Source of the DNA: Plotosus lineatus
Taxonomy: Eukaryota > Chordata > Actinopteri > Siluriformes > Plotosidae
DNA length: 64,000 nucleotides
Reading direction: 5' to 3'
NCBI GenBank assembly: GCA_024760905.1
Contig: CM045745.1
Coordinates: 11,866,282 to 11,930,281, forward strand
This document shows, one piece after another, positions 1 through 10,850 of this stretch. The notes under the pieces are model-generated. The model saw nothing but the letters and a program-made list of their open reading frames with translations. It made no database searches and was not told where the DNA came from. The position numbers were made by a program, and so were the translations under genes. Position 1 is the first letter of the stretch, and each line of letters starts with the position of its first letter.

Positions 1-413
1 AGATTAAGTCAAGTAGAAGAGGGATTCAAAGTGACAGGAGTATATGGAGGCAACCAGTAATATTGAGCTCTGAGTTCGTAGATGCATGTTGAATGAACTG
101 GGAGCCAAACCACTAGTCAACGTCTCTTTCTTAGTTTCCATATGATGCGTCAGCCAAAGTTAAAATTACTATAACTCTGCCAAATATTGTCCACTCATAT
201 GAGAGGATTGAAGCAGGACAGAGATCTGAAGTTAATGGAAACTTTAAAAGGTGACAGTTGCAAAGTACTGGCATCAAAGACCAAATATCAAATAAATGTT
301 TCCTTACTGAAAAATTCACCTTTTTTGTTGAAAAACACATTTTTGTATTTGTTTATCATTAGCCTGAGATTATGTAGATCACAGAAGATGAGTATGAAAG
401 TCCCTACAAATGA
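1..413. other. Unassigned non-coding stretch
   Basis: AT-rich sequence with no recognisable gene, terminal repeat or SINE. The short open frames have no domain that I recognise. Confidence 0.5.
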
Positions 414-421
414 GATGAAAC

Positions 422-622
422 CAGTGCTTCTCAATTATTTTCTGTGCCCCCTCCCCCCACGAAAAAACCCATTTCATGCGAGCACCACTGCCAACTAGTG
501 GAGTGGAGGTGCAATTACACTTAATTCTCATACACAATTCCAGAAAAACGTGTTCCCCAGGGTTCTCCAGTGTCCCCCCCCCCATGGAATTCATACCGTG
601 CCCCACTATTTAAGAAGCACTG
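422..622. mobile_element. hAT-type MITE
   Basis: Starts CAGTGCTTCTCAA and ends with the inverse AGAAGCACTG. The 8-bp flanks are gatgaaac (414-421) and gattaaac (623-630), matching at 7 of 8, as expected for a hAT target duplication. There is no coding capacity. The terminal regions resemble those of the 2.1-kb element at 4958-7074, so it looks like a deleted derivative of that family. Confidence 0.8.
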
Positions 623-630
623 GATTAAAC

Positions 631-1529
631 CCATAAATCAGTTGTCTTACAGGCAGGACTTTTGTCTAAAATGGTGTACCGTAATAGAAAATTCATTGCC
701 ACCGACTGACCACTCAGAACTGGAGAATTCAACTGCACTGTGGTGATGTACTGTATCACTCAATGCATGATAAGGCCGAGGTATGTTATTTGTCTCAATC
801 TGTTTCAGTATGGGTTCTCAGGCTGGTACTTGTATAATGAAAAGCTGCTTCTCTGTTATACCCATGAACAATGGGTAATGCCAAGCAAATTTCCCTCCCT
901 ATCTGTTATATCCGCACCAGGAGACCTTTCGTTTCCTTAGATAATATTTCACAGGAAGTAGTGTGTGAGACTGAAACACTGTTGCTCTAATTGTTTTCAC
1001 TTTAATGAGCATAACCTTGGCCAGCTAACACTTCTACCTTCTTGGCACTCAGCACACTCCTCATTTCAGTCTGTAAGCACTGACAAGCATTGGCCTTGTG
1101 CTGCTTTCTGGATGAATAGTCAAGTATTAAGAACTACAATAGGAGATTTTTGTTCCCCATTTTCTCTGCTTGGTCTTTCCAACCTAACACTACAATTGAA
1201 CATGATAAATGTTACAGCACTACTCATCAAATTCGATGTATAAAAATGTCAGTAATGTTTGATTATACTGTATAGTACCAGTTTCCAAATGTGTCAAGTG
1301 GTTTTTTTGGGTTTTTTTTTTTGGAGATGAAGCTCCTAAACTGTAATGCTGTCCAATCCAATGCCTAATTTAACACTTTATCAAAAGGAATAGGATGTGT
1401 CACAGGCAAGCCTGAACTGGCCGTAAATTTTTCAGTGGCCAGGAATGCCACCTTCTATCTGACCTACACAATCTCTTTTCCCAACTGGCCAATCCCAGCA
1501 AACATCAGCCCCAGACACAGCAAGCTGAA
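631..1529. other. Unassigned non-coding stretch
   Basis: No recognisable gene or complete repeat. A short T run lies near 1303-1322. Confidence 0.5.
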
Positions 1530-1905
1530 ATGTACTGCACATTGCAATGCAATGCAATGTGTTTTCTGACACCTTTCTATCATAACCAGCATTAACAGTT
1601 TCAGTACTTTGTGCTACAGCAGCTCTTCTGTGGGATCACAGGTTATAGCCTTCATTACCCGGGCACATCAGTGAGCCTTGGGCACTCGTGACACTTTTAT
1701 CAGCTCACTAGTTGTCCTACCTTGGACCACGTTTGACAAGTACTTACCACTGCATACCAGGAGCACCTCACAAAACCTGCTGTTTTTGGAGACCAATAGT
1801 CCACCTTGCTCACTTTTATTGACTTTCTGTCTAATGCATCCCACTCCTAGGCAGGTGTGACTGTAAAAAGATAATCAGTGGTATTAACTGCAGGAGTCGT
1901 CATAT
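1530..1905 (-). mobile_element. Tc1-like transposon relic (N-terminal part)
   Basis: Read on the minus strand, this is collinear with the element at 56980-57518. Shared blocks include the stretches around 1668-1690 and 1745-1790 and the 'cctgcctaggagtggga' region. Both correspond to the start of a Tc1-type transposase, from the helix-turn-helix downstream. The frame is broken by many changes and the terminal repeats are eroded, so this is an old dead copy. Confidence 0.6.
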
Positions 1906-1950
1906 TTATAATTGCTCTATATAATAAATATATGATAATTGCATTATATA

Positions 1951-2268
1951 GTGGGGCCGGTGGCGTAGTGGTTAGGATGCTGCACTCATGCACTCTCACA
2001 CTTTGTGTGTTCGAATCCCAGTTAGACCCCCACTGTGCTAAGACCCCTGGGCAAGGCCCTAACCACAAGTGTGCCTCTGTTCACCCAGCAGTATAAATGG
2101 GTACCAGTACAAATATACTGGGAAGGGTAATCTGCGATGGACTAGCGTCCCATCCAGGAGGAGTTGAATTCCTGGTCACTTCACGCTACGGAAACTGGGG
2201 ATATGCACCGGTCTGATGAGCCACTAGACTCGGGTGTAAAAAGCCCAATGGACTTTACCTTTTTAACC
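1951..2268 (+). mobile_element. tRNA-derived SINE, family SINE-B
   Basis: Has a polymerase III type head: box A-like TGGCGTAGTGGTTAGG and box B-like GTTCGAATCCC. A body shared with 3736-4029, 24549-24867 and 36488-36772 follows, and it ends ...aaaaagcccaatggactttacc. A 15-bp target duplication, taattgcattatata, lies at 1936-1950 and 2269-2283. It is a non-coding retroposon that depends on a LINE in trans. Confidence 0.85.
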
Positions 2269-2283
2269 TAATTGCATTATATA

Positions 2284-2710
2284 ATGGCTGATTGGTGTCT
2301 ACCACACCAAAGAATATAAAAAGCTTTTTATTTTTAATCTCATTTTAACAAGGAAACAAACTAAACATCTACTTTTCAGGATTATGTGGAAATAAATGCA
2401 TTAATTTTAAAACTGGCTGTCACTGAGGTTGAGGTGGAGAATGAAGAACCTATACAGTAGCAATATCTTTGGACATATTGTCCATGTACCTACACTGTCC
2501 TAAATGGAACTGGTTTTGTGTAATCCTGCCACACACCCGTTGTTCTGGCTCAGGCATTGGATCCACTGCAGTCCTTACGAGGATATGTTGGTGAACATCA
2601 CAACTCAATGATTATTGAGTTGCAGTTTATACCAGATGTGAGTCATTTATGTCAACATAGACAGAGCATGAAGTTTTGTGTATCCTTTCATGCTGTAAAT
2701 ATGATTTGAA
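2284..2710. other. Unassigned non-coding stretch
   Basis: No gene or repeat recognised. Confidence 0.5.
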
Positions 2711-2724
2711 GAATTAAAATTGAA

Positions 2725-3072
2725 CGGGCAGTGGTGGTCTAGTGGTATAGGGCGCTGGATCGCTGATCCAAAGATTGGGGGTTCGAGTCCCACTCTCCAC
2801 AAGGTTGTCACTGTCCCCCCCAGTGCATCTAACTGGGTTATCAAAGGCGGGCCATGTCTCTCACTGTCTATGGTGTGAGGCATATAAAAGAACCTTTGCT
2901 GACTTTCGTAAAGAGTAGCTGCAAAGCCGTCAGCGTGTTTCCGCCCTGCGATGGCCTGGCGAGCTGTCCAGGGTGTACTCTGCCCTCGCCCGAAGTTGGC
3001 TGGGATGGGCACCGGCCTCCCCGCGACCCAAGTTAGGATTAAGTGGGTAGAGAAAATGAACTGAACTGAACT
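2725..3072 (+). mobile_element. tRNA-derived SINE, family SINE-A (full length)
   Basis: Typical full copy of the commonest repeat here. The head has box A-like TGGTCTAGTGG and box B GGTTCGAGTCC, then a C-rich tract, the 'gttatcaaag' body, and a 3' tail from 'ctgtccagggtgtactctgcc' to 'agaaaatgaactgaactgaa'. The 14-bp target duplication gaattaaaattgaa sits at 2711-2724 and 3073-3086. The open frames inside are spurious. Confidence 0.9.
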
Positions 3073-3086
3073 GAATTAAAATTGAA

Positions 3087-3599
3087 TCACACAGGAAGGA
3101 TGACAGATAACATTGCGCATCATTTGCGTCAGTGAATTTACGGGTTCTTGTTGTAAACAGAGCTGAAAACATCAATGAATAATTCAGGAGCAGCTGGTAG
3201 CTCTGTTTAGGATCTAACTTGGCCAGGCATTATTTTGTCGCTTGATTTGATCTGTATACCGTTTCGCTTGATCAAAGCATGTGTGGCTCATTGCAAGCAA
3301 GGGTCTTTGTAGCGCAGCAGAGAAGTACTGTGAAGTGAGTATGCTCAGGCGTTTGGGGTGTGGTTTTTGGTGCCTATAATGTTATGTTTCATTTGTGGTG
3401 TGTGTTTGGTCCTTAATGTGGTCTAACCCCGGGCCATCATGGGTGCTGGCATAGAACTGATCGAGATCCTACTATGTAATTAGTCTCCGCTAACCAGAGA
3501 TGTTCACTGTAAATATGTAAAACAGTTTGGCAAAACTTTAACATGGAATTTAAAAAAAAAATTTCTATTAGCCAGTGAGAAATAAACATGCAACGGCAG
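3087..3599. other. Unassigned non-coding stretch
   Basis: No gene or known repeat recognised before the R1 repeat begins. Confidence 0.5.
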
Positions 3600-3735
3600 C
3601 AGCATTGTGACATAGTTGTTCGTTCTTTTGTGTCACAGCTAGAATATCTTGGGTCCAGGTCCTGTGTTCAGTGAGGCCATTTCTGTGCGGAGTTTGCATG
3701 TTTTCCTTGTGTTTGTGTGGGTTTCCTCCCACAGT

Positions 3736-4029
3736 GGAAGGGCTGGTGGCGTAGTGGTTAGGGTGCTGCATTCATGATCAGGAGGTCATGGGTTTGAATC
3801 CCAGTTTGAATCCCACCTGGGGAACGTCTTAACCACAAGTGTGCCTCTGTTCACCTAGTAGTATAAATGAGAACCAGTAAAATATACTGGGAAGGCAACC
3901 TGCGACGGAGTAGCATCCCATCCAGGAGGATTTGAACGACTAGTCGCTTCACGCTACGGAAACCAGGGATAAGCACCGGCCTGATGAGCCACTAGGCTCA
4001 GGTGTGAAAAGCCCAACAGACTTACCTTA
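3736..4029 (+). mobile_element. SINE-B inserted in R1
   Basis: Head TGGCGTAGTGGTTAGGG and box B-like GTTTGAATCCC. The target duplication is cctcccacagt (3725-3735) and cctcacacagt (4030-4040), one mismatch. It interrupts the R1 phrase 'cctcccacagtccaaagat'. Confidence 0.85.
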
Positions 4030-4084
4030 CCTCACACAGTCCAAAGATACACACATTAGATTAACTGGATAGACTGATTGTGAA

Positions 4085-4433
4085 AGACCAGTGGTGGCCT
4101 AGTGGTATATGGTGCTGGATCACTGATCCTAAGCTTGGGGGTTCAAACCCCACTCTCAACGGATTGTCACTGTCCCCCACCCCCAGTGCAGCTAACTGGG
4201 TTATCAAAGGCCGGCCATGTCTCTCACTGTCTATGGTGTGAGGTTCGTGTAAAAGAACCATTGCTGACTTTCAACAAGAGTAGGCTGCAAAGCCGTCAGC
4301 ATGTTTCCGCCCTGCGATGGCCTGGTGAGCTGTCCAGGGTGTACTCTGCCCTCGCCCTGAGTTGGTTGGGATGGGCGCCAGCCTCCCCGCGACCCTAAAT
4401 CGGATTAAGCAGTTACAGAAAATGAACTGATGA
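4085..4433 (+). mobile_element. SINE-A inserted in R1
   Basis: Full-length SINE-A with box A TGGCCTAGTGG. Perfect 12-bp target duplication actgattgtgaa at 4073-4084 and 4434-4445. Confidence 0.9.
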
Positions 4434-4544
4434 ACTGATTGTGAATGTGAATTTATATGGCTGTGTGTCTTTGTAGACCCTCAATATTACCTTGACCTTG
4501 GAGTGATCTTTGTTGATTGACACCTCTCTGAGTATCTAGAGTTT

Positions 4545-4800
4545 CCTTGATGGGAGGCGAAGTGTTATCGTGGTTATCATGTTTACTAGAAGAAAGTCCT
4601 GGTTTCAAGTCCCGGGCTGGGCAAGGGCGCTTCTGTGTGGACTGTACATGTTTTCCCATGCATGCTTGGGTTTTTTCCGTGTATTCTGGTTTTCTCCCAC
4701 ATTCCAAAGATATGCATATTAGGCTTATTGGCTGTTCCAAATTGCTCCCAGGTGTGGAATACAGATGGGATGGCTTGTAAATTACCCACCCTGATGAGCA
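4545..4800 (+). mobile_element. R1 dispersed repeat, degraded copy
   Basis: Contains the ordered R1 blocks: a head ending 'ggtttcaagtccc', 'cttctgtgtggactgtacatgttttcc', 'ttctcccacattccaaaga' and 'ggcttattggctgttccaaat'. Lacks the usual 3' tail. Confidence 0.65.
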
Positions 4801-5366
4801 TGATAATTTCTCAGCAATCTTCTGTTTGTGCCATAATACACCTTCACTTTTCACAGTCATGTGATGCAAAGAACACTGTAATAGAGTATGGAACATTGGA
4901 TATTTTTTCACAATATGTAAATAAATGTTTACTGAGTTTTCCCTCATTTGTGTAAACTAGTGCTTCTCAATTATTTTCTGTCCACCCCCCACCTAGAAAG
5001 AGGAAAACTTTTGACACCCCCCCCCCATCATATTATTTGTCTAAAAATTGTTATAAGTAATCCTCTGCATAACACTGTCTCCTTATTAACATAATAAATC
5101 CTTATCATCATTATGGAATACAAAAAAAAAAGAAGAAATATAGACCAATTCCAACAAAGAATAACCTCATTAACAATTTTTGAGTCTTTAAACAAAAAGA
5201 TTTAAAGTGCATCAATTTGCCTGAAATAAAAAAGTATCCTTATTTAAACTGGAAACATTTTTGACCAACAATTTGAACTATTTTATACTGAACAATAAAA
5301 TTATATAAAATCAATAAATAATAATAAATTTAAATTGATCAGCAATATTAACTCAGGAGCACAATA

Positions 5367-6157
5367 CAGTGATACCTCTGCTCACGAACATAATTGGTTC
5401 CCAGAAAGTGTGTGAGGCGAAAAGTTCGTCTTCCGAACATTTATTTCCCATAAGAAACCATTAAAATGAGAATAATCCATTCCCAGGTCCCCATAAAACA
5501 TAATTTTCTACTAAATAAGCCTTAAAACTACACAAAAATATACCTTATTTTATGTATAATAAATGTGCTATTGTATTGTAATTAAAGAAATAAACTGTAC
5601 TGTATAATAAACTCGTTTTATTTACCTTTGTGATGGTAGTTGATGGCGTGATGGAATGGAGTGGGAGGAGGAGGGAGGGAGGGAGGGAGGGAGTTACTGT
5701 TTGGAAGGAGAGTTTGGAAACGCCTACTGTTTGGAAACACCCTTAGCCACACACACACCCTTAATAGCTTCCTTGTTCTTAAGGATGGTGGTAGACTTAG
5801 CGTACTGGTACTGGGACGCTGAGTCACACAAACGCACACCTCGTTCGTGTTTTTCAATGATCTCCCCCTGTGGTGGGGTCTTTTCGGTCCCATAATAGCA
5901 AAAGTACACTCAATATGGTCCAAAATGTCTATCAAACACAAACCACTTCCGCACTCAAAGAAAGGGGTGTGATTTAACTGTGACGCCCGTGAGCGTGGGT
6001 CAGCTTCTCGTGGCCGCCACCGTGGCGCTGTTCGACCGCGTGGTTTGATTCGTCCGCCGAAAACTAGTTCGTCAGCAGAGACAACATGCTCGCAAATTTA
6101 ATGTTCTTGAGGCGAAAAGTTCGTGAGCTTAAGCGTTCGTCAGCGGAGGTTTTACTG
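5367..6157 (-). mobile_element. Tigger/pogo-like relic nested in hAT element
   Basis: Begins cagtgatacctctgctcacg and ends cgtcagcggaggttttactg, which are imperfect inverted repeats, with TA on both sides (5365-5366 and 6158-6159). The TA duplication and the CAGT(G)..ACCTC terminus match Tigger/pogo practice. It carries a broken CENP-B-like DNA-binding segment on the minus strand. Confidence 0.75.
5750..5890 (-). pseudogene. Remnant of Tigger transposase N-terminal HTH (CENP-B N/Psq type)
   Basis: Minus-strand translation at about 5757-5864 gives EIIEKHERGVRL...ILKNKEAIKG. This is the second half of the helix-turn-helix that starts Tigger/pogo transposases. The initiator region (MGPK...) is in another frame just upstream, so there is at least one frameshift. 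No catalytic domain follows. The match rests on memory of the family pattern. Confidence 0.6.
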
Positions 6158-6204
6158 TATATAAAATTATTTAACCTACAAAACAAAAATGAATAAAACA
6201 AATT

Positions 6205-6205
<1 letters not shown>

Positions 6206-6245
<40 letters not shown>
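6206..6245. repeat. (ATT)n microsatellite
   Basis: Uninterrupted TTA/ATT trinucleotide run. Confidence 0.95.
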
Positions 6246-6406
6246 GTCAAAATGATTAAGTCGAGATTGATGGCTATAATGAGCACGTTTCGCAGTGCAC
6301 AGCTTTTCGAAGCCGGGTTTAAAGCAGAATACTGAACTCTCAGCTCCTGCTCAATGCTGAACTGGGACCTGCACTCATTTTTCACAGCGCTGACGTCATG
6401 ACAGAG

Positions 6407-6408
<2 letters not shown>

Positions 6409-6464
<56 letters not shown>
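6409..6464. repeat. (TG)n microsatellite
   Basis: Perfect TG dinucleotide run of about 28 units inside the hAT element. Confidence 0.97.
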
Positions 6465-6467
<3 letters not shown>

Positions 6468-7150
6468 CAGGTAGGATCAGTTCCTCTGCTGTGCTGTGGG
6501 GTTTTCTACATTGAGCAGTTTGGTACTCCATCTTATCTGATGCTAACAGAGCTCGCTGGTTTGCTGGAAAATCATTCACAAAGCGTGATGGTTGTTGGCA
6601 ATACTTGGCACGTTTTCGCTGAAAAAACTCACGCGGCACATCACGTGATCGGGATGTGACATCTTTAAGTGACAGCTGAATTTATTTGGGTTCATGCCCT
6701 CCGCGGCCAATGTTTTCAGACACAGTAAACACAGCGGTCTTTCCTCGTTTCTCACCGCAGCACAGTGAGGCCAAGTGCTACATCCGCTTCATCATACCTC
6801 CTCCTCGACTTAACTTCCAGAAGAGTTTCGTTTCTCTCACTGTCTCCGTCTCTCTCTGCCTCTCTTTCCATCACTGTTAAAAATTTCCATGGTGGGTTTA
6901 ATAACTTCACTTCTTATTTTTCCTCTGGGCATACTCTGACAGTGAGGAAGCCACTGCCACCTGCTGTAGTGGATGTAGAATTACACTTTATCCTAATACA
7001 GGAAAAAAAAAAAAAAGCATGTTCCCTGGGGTCACACATGCCCCCCCTGGCATCCCACTATTTGAGAACCACTGGTCTAAACGGATTTCTCTCGATCTGT
7101 TTTAGGACAGATTTTGTGAAATGTTTTCGATCGTATTTGTGCAGATATAC

Positions 7151-7745
7151 ATTTGGGCTGCATGATCTATCATCTGAGCATTGCCATTGCAATGTGTGCA
7201 TGTGCGATGGTCACATCACAGGACATGCATGCTTTTTGTTGTTGTTTTTGATGTTTTTAGACAATGTCAACTTGTGTTTTGCTTAAGAAGAGCTGAACCC
7301 GACTCCTTGCTCTGCTCTCTGTCTCTCTCTCACTGAGCGGTCATCTCCCGCCCATGTACATCCTGTTCCCCTCACACCATGCTGAACATGAGCGATGAAC
7401 GATAGGGAGAAACTGTGAAGGGTGACTTGGTCCACAAAAGAGGTTCAACATCCGAATTATGGAAATATTTCAGATATAAAAAAGATTACGTAGACCAAAA
7501 GGACGTATTATGCCGACAGTGCCTCACTGTTGTTGCCACAACATGAGATAACACAACAAATCTTTTTGATCACCTGAGTCACCATCACAGAACGCCATGG
7601 ATGAGTGCAAACCATGAACTCAAACTAATGTCTTCATCTTTATCTTTTTCGGCTGAATTCGGATCGGGTAGTGGGGGCAGCAGCCTAAGTAGCGAGGTCC
7701 AGATGTCCTTCTCCCCCAACCAAAGACACGCAAACTAATGTTGCA
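7151..7745 (+). pseudogene. hAT transposase relic with BED zinc finger
   Basis: From 7424 the plus-strand frame reads DLVHKRGSTSELWKYFRY, then VLCRQC and LFDHLSHHH. The spacing (aromatic W/YF, C-x2-C, H-x3-H) is that of a BED finger, the DNA-binding start of many hAT transposases. A TGA interrupts it just after the second Cys segment, and only a serine-rich linker follows. The upstream sequence 'gggctgcatgat' at about 7155 resembles a hAT terminus. No catalytic domain is present. Dead fragment; boundaries approximate. Confidence 0.65.
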
Positions 7746-8024
7746 ACACAAAAAAACATAATGATAATGGTTTAATTTTGTATGGTAATACTACTACTTA
7801 GTGTTCCCGCTAGGTTGTTTTAGCATGGCGCAGTGCCATGGCTTTCATCTGAATGCTATGCCTTTTTTTCATGTCATGTCGTATTACTAACGTTATTTTT
7901 ATGAAAGTGACTGCCTTTATTTCCCCTGCAGCCATGAACCCTATTGATCCTAGCAACAAGATCAACCCTCTTTTTGAATTTTGTCAGTAATAACTTTTTT
8001 TTTAACCTCTGATGCATGAATCTC

Positions 8025-8160
8025 ATTCATTCATTTATTTTCTGAACCGCTTGATAATAATTAGGGTTGCAGAAAAGCTGGTACCCATCTCAGGTGACTC
8101 TGGGCATGGGTGATGTACACCCAGGACAGCTTGCCAGGCTATCGCAGGCCCATGCATTAA
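8025..8160 (-). mobile_element. R1/SINE-A type 3' tail fragment
   Basis: Starts 'attcattttctgaaccgctt' style sequence and contains the inverse of the shared tail ('ggacagcttgccaggctatcgcagg'). Confidence 0.65.
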
Positions 8161-8237
8161 TCTCCTATTTTAAAAATATTGTTGTGTAACAGTTTGTATG
8201 GGAGGTTCACATATTTGCTTTTTATATTCAAAATCTA

Positions 8238-8565
8238 GGGCAGTGGTGGCATGGTGGTAAAATGTGCTGGATCACTGATCCCAAAGTTGGGGGTTCAAGC
8301 CAAAACTGTCAACGGGTTGCTACTGTCCCCCCGGTGCAGCTAACTTTGTGATCACAGGCCGGCCATGTCTCTCACTGTGTATGATGTGAGGCTGTAAAAG
8401 AACCATTGCTGACTTTCGACAAGAGTAGCTGCATAGTCATCAGTGTGTTTCTGCCCTGTGATGGCCTGGTTGAGCTGTACAGGGTGTACTGAGTCGGTTG
8501 GGATGGAGATTAGCCTCCCCGTGACCCTAATTAGGATTAAGCGGTTACAGAAAACGAATGAATGA
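8238..8565 (+). mobile_element. SINE-A, diverged copy
   Basis: Complete order of SINE-A blocks from 'gggcagtggtggcatggtgg' to 'gcggttacagaaaacgaatg', with several substitutions. No clear target duplication. Confidence 0.85.
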
Positions 8566-8699
8566 AAATATTGAAAATGTTCAAGCAGCGTGTAATCTAT
8601 TTATTTATATTTTTATTTACATTAATACCGAATAAAACCAAATTGAAAAAGAAGACCAACAATTTGAGAGTATAATAAGACTCTGAATTTACTTTAAAC

Positions 8700-8965
8700 G
8701 GCATTGTTATAATGAAGTTATTTATTAATAAGAAAAGAACTTCTTACTATTAATCCTACTTCTGGTGCTGCATGGTTTTGCTGATGGCTTTGTAGTCTGA
8801 TTGATACGTGGTGAGGTTCAACTTCATGCAGGTGTTTAGGCTTCCATCTGTTAAACGTGACTGCAGGTTGGTCTTGATGTTTTTCAGGTGAGAAGGACAG
8901 CTCGCATGCCAAACATGGTCAATACGGCAAGATTCACACGCTGCAGTGTTTATGCAACAGAAAGC
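8700..8965 (-). pseudogene. Possible hAT transposase C-terminal relic
   Basis: The minus-strand frame contains HLKNIKTNLQSRLTDGSLNT followed by CMKLNLTTYQ. This resembles the end of hAT/ZBED-type transposases, where an 'MK..K...RSRLTDE.L...LRLA' segment closes the dimerisation region. It is only about 60 residues, with no intact frame upstream. Recognised by pattern only. Confidence 0.45.
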
Positions 8966-9258
8966 ACGTCCCAAGTTTTGGCAATCAGCTGGTCTGCGGG
9001 TTGAAGTTTTTCCATGTCTGTCCAGTTGTGTTTTGCTTGCCAGCTGTGCTTGGCTTTGTTCAAATGAGCCGATCAAAAACGAGGGAAATTTACCTCTTTA
9101 CTCAAAAACAACACGCGCAGTCTGTGGCTGTTGTTATAAACCAATAAAATTAGAGTTTCAAGGTATCGGACCCGCCCACATACTGGCGTACAGAAAGGAT
9201 TGGCTCTCTGAGTACATAAAACCTGTAAGAAAACTTCCATTGTCTGATTTTAGTTCTA

Positions 9259-9733
9259 CAGGGATCCCCCACTTTCCGCGGTTAATTGGGACCGAGATCC
9301 CCACGCGACCACTGAAATCCACGAAGTAGGATCACCCCTAACCCCCCGGACTGATGTACATACATGTATATGTTTATACAATATCAATAAATGCATAGTC
9401 AATGCTATAAGTGCTTATAATAACAATTAAACATTCAAAAATAATGCATAAGATGTAAATAAAATATAAATACACACATACAGATGTGCACGCAGATGCA
9501 CACCTCACAACAATGTAACTCGTTTTGATGGGAGGTTTTGGGTTGCTTTTTGTTTTGTGTGTGTTTAGGGGTTTTTTTTTCCTTTATTGGCATTGTTTTT
9601 GTGGTATTTTCCTTAACTTTTTTCCCTGTTCTTCCTTAATTTCTGTATTTTTTAATTCGCTGAATATTAAAAAGAAAAAACACGATGTACTGAAGCCGCA
9701 TGAATTGAATCACGAAGTAGCGAGGGATCCCTG
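9259..9733. mobile_element. TA-flanked MITE, CAGGGATCC family, copy 1
   Basis: Terminal repeats CAGGGATCCCCCACTTTCC and, inverted at the right end, CAGGGATCCCTCGCTACTTC. Flanked by TA (9257-9258 and 9734-9735). A second copy in the opposite orientation is at 22141-22633. No coding capacity. Confidence 0.85.
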
Positions 9734-9975
9734 TATACGGCGATGACCTGGCATCCTTATCCATAATGTATGCAGATAATACAAGTGGATGCTTATAGTG
9801 GTTGAGCTCCCAAATCCTGTTATTTTTGTTGTTGTTGTTGTTTTGTTTTTATATCGTAGTGACTCAATAAATGAGAAATCTAGATAACGCAGTGGACAAG
9901 ACATTCACTTCATTCTTGTACGACATTGTCTAATTCTCAGAAGAAAGCTGATGAACAGTTATTTTGTTGTTGACT

Positions 9976-10355
9976 GTCTGTCTTCCTTTCGGCTTTTTCC
10001 CTTTTACTCGGGAGTCGCCACAGCGAATCATCTGATTCGCACGTTTTGATTTGGCAGAGGTTTTTTTACGTCGGATGCCCTTCCTGTCACAACCCTTTTT
10101 AGCAAGGGACAGAAACACGCTGACGACTTTGCAGCCTACTCTTTACGAAAGTCTGCAATGGTTCTTTTACATGCCTCACACCATAGACAGTGAGAGACAT
10201 GGCCCGCCTTTGATAACCCAGTTAGCCGCACTGGGGATGGGGGGGGGGGGGGGCAGTGACAACCCTGTGGAGAGTGGGACTCGAACCCCCAACCTTTGGA
10301 TCAGCAATCCTGCGCCCTATACCACTAGACCACCACTGCCCACTGCCCTGCTTAT
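9976..10355 (-). mobile_element. Chimeric retroposon: SINE-A head joined to RTE-derived tail
   Basis: Read on the minus strand: a SINE-A head and body (10347 down to about 10112) with the usual tail missing. This joins sequence like the RTE 5' end ('gacaggaagggcatccg', compare 49211-49228) and then the RTE 3' end (compare 'gccgaaaggaa' at 52256-52266). The whole is bracketed by a perfect 17-bp duplication, ttattttgttgttgact, at 9959-9975 and 10356-10372. It therefore inserted as one unit, with the RTE-type 3' end at the left. Confidence 0.8.
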
Positions 10356-10689
10356 TTATTTTGTTGTTGACTACTGTAATTAAAATCTGTTGCCTTTAAA
10401 AAAATAATAAAGTCCAATGTAAAGGGCTATAAAATTTCAACAGCAAAAAAAACAAAGTAGGCTTTGTGCAATTTATACTTAAGAGACCCCGTCTATCTAT
10501 CATTTGATCCATCACATTAAGCCCAATTGGAGGCAATGGAACCTGGTTATGGTTTGTGGACGTGCAAGTTTTTTGCCCGAGGGGGTTGTCGGCTATTTGC
10601 AAACGTTATTCCTTTGGACAAACATCAATTCTCACTTACATTTTCATCTCGGGGCCAGTTGACAAAATATGCCAGTCTTTTGATTGTTG

Positions 10690-10850
10690 ATTGTAGGAGG
10701 AAGCCAGAGCACTTGGAGGGATTCCACACAAGTACAATGAGCGAATGCATACGCCACACAGTGACTCCATCATCAGCTACGGGGCTTGAATCCATCAGTT
10801 TCTTACTGTGAGGCGAGAGTTCTACCACTACGCCACCATACAATCTGTAG
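10690..10850 (-). mobile_element. R1 dispersed repeat, 5' part
   Basis: Inverse of the R1 head: 'aggaggaagccagagcac', 'cacacaagtac', and 'ttcttactgtgaggcgagag' to 'accactacgccacc'. Confidence 0.65.

Larger units (their letters stand above)
3600..4475 (+). mobile_element. R1 dispersed repeat split by two SINEs
   Basis: Fish-type dispersed repeat with the phrase 'gagtttgcatgttttcc...gtgtgggtttcctcccacagt' up to 3735, continuing 'ccaaagatacacacattag' at 4041-4084 and again after 4446. SINE-B (3736-4029) and SINE-A (4085-4433) interrupt it, each with its own target duplication. R1 is therefore the oldest layer. Outer ends are approximate. Confidence 0.7.
4958..7074. mobile_element. hAT-type non-autonomous element, 2.1 kb
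   Basis: Left end tAGTGCTTCTCAATT and right end TTTGAGAACCACTG are inverted repeats of the hAT type. The flanking 8-mers gtgtaaac (4950-4957) and gtctaaac (7075-7082) match at 7 of 8. Both termini resemble the 201-bp MITE at 422-622. The interior holds a Tigger relic (5367-6157), an (ATT)n and a (TG)n tract. No transposase was recognised in the rest. Confidence 0.75.

Noticed and set aside
2735..2800. tRNA gene from box A and box B matches
   Set aside because: The boxes belong to SINE heads with a long SINE body and target duplications; cloverleaf arms are not maintained.
2854..4398. Recurrent frames with 'GVRHIKEPLLTF', 'WPGELSRVYSALA' type peptides
   Set aside because: Same peptides recur in every SINE-A copy; they are reading frames of a non-coding SINE.
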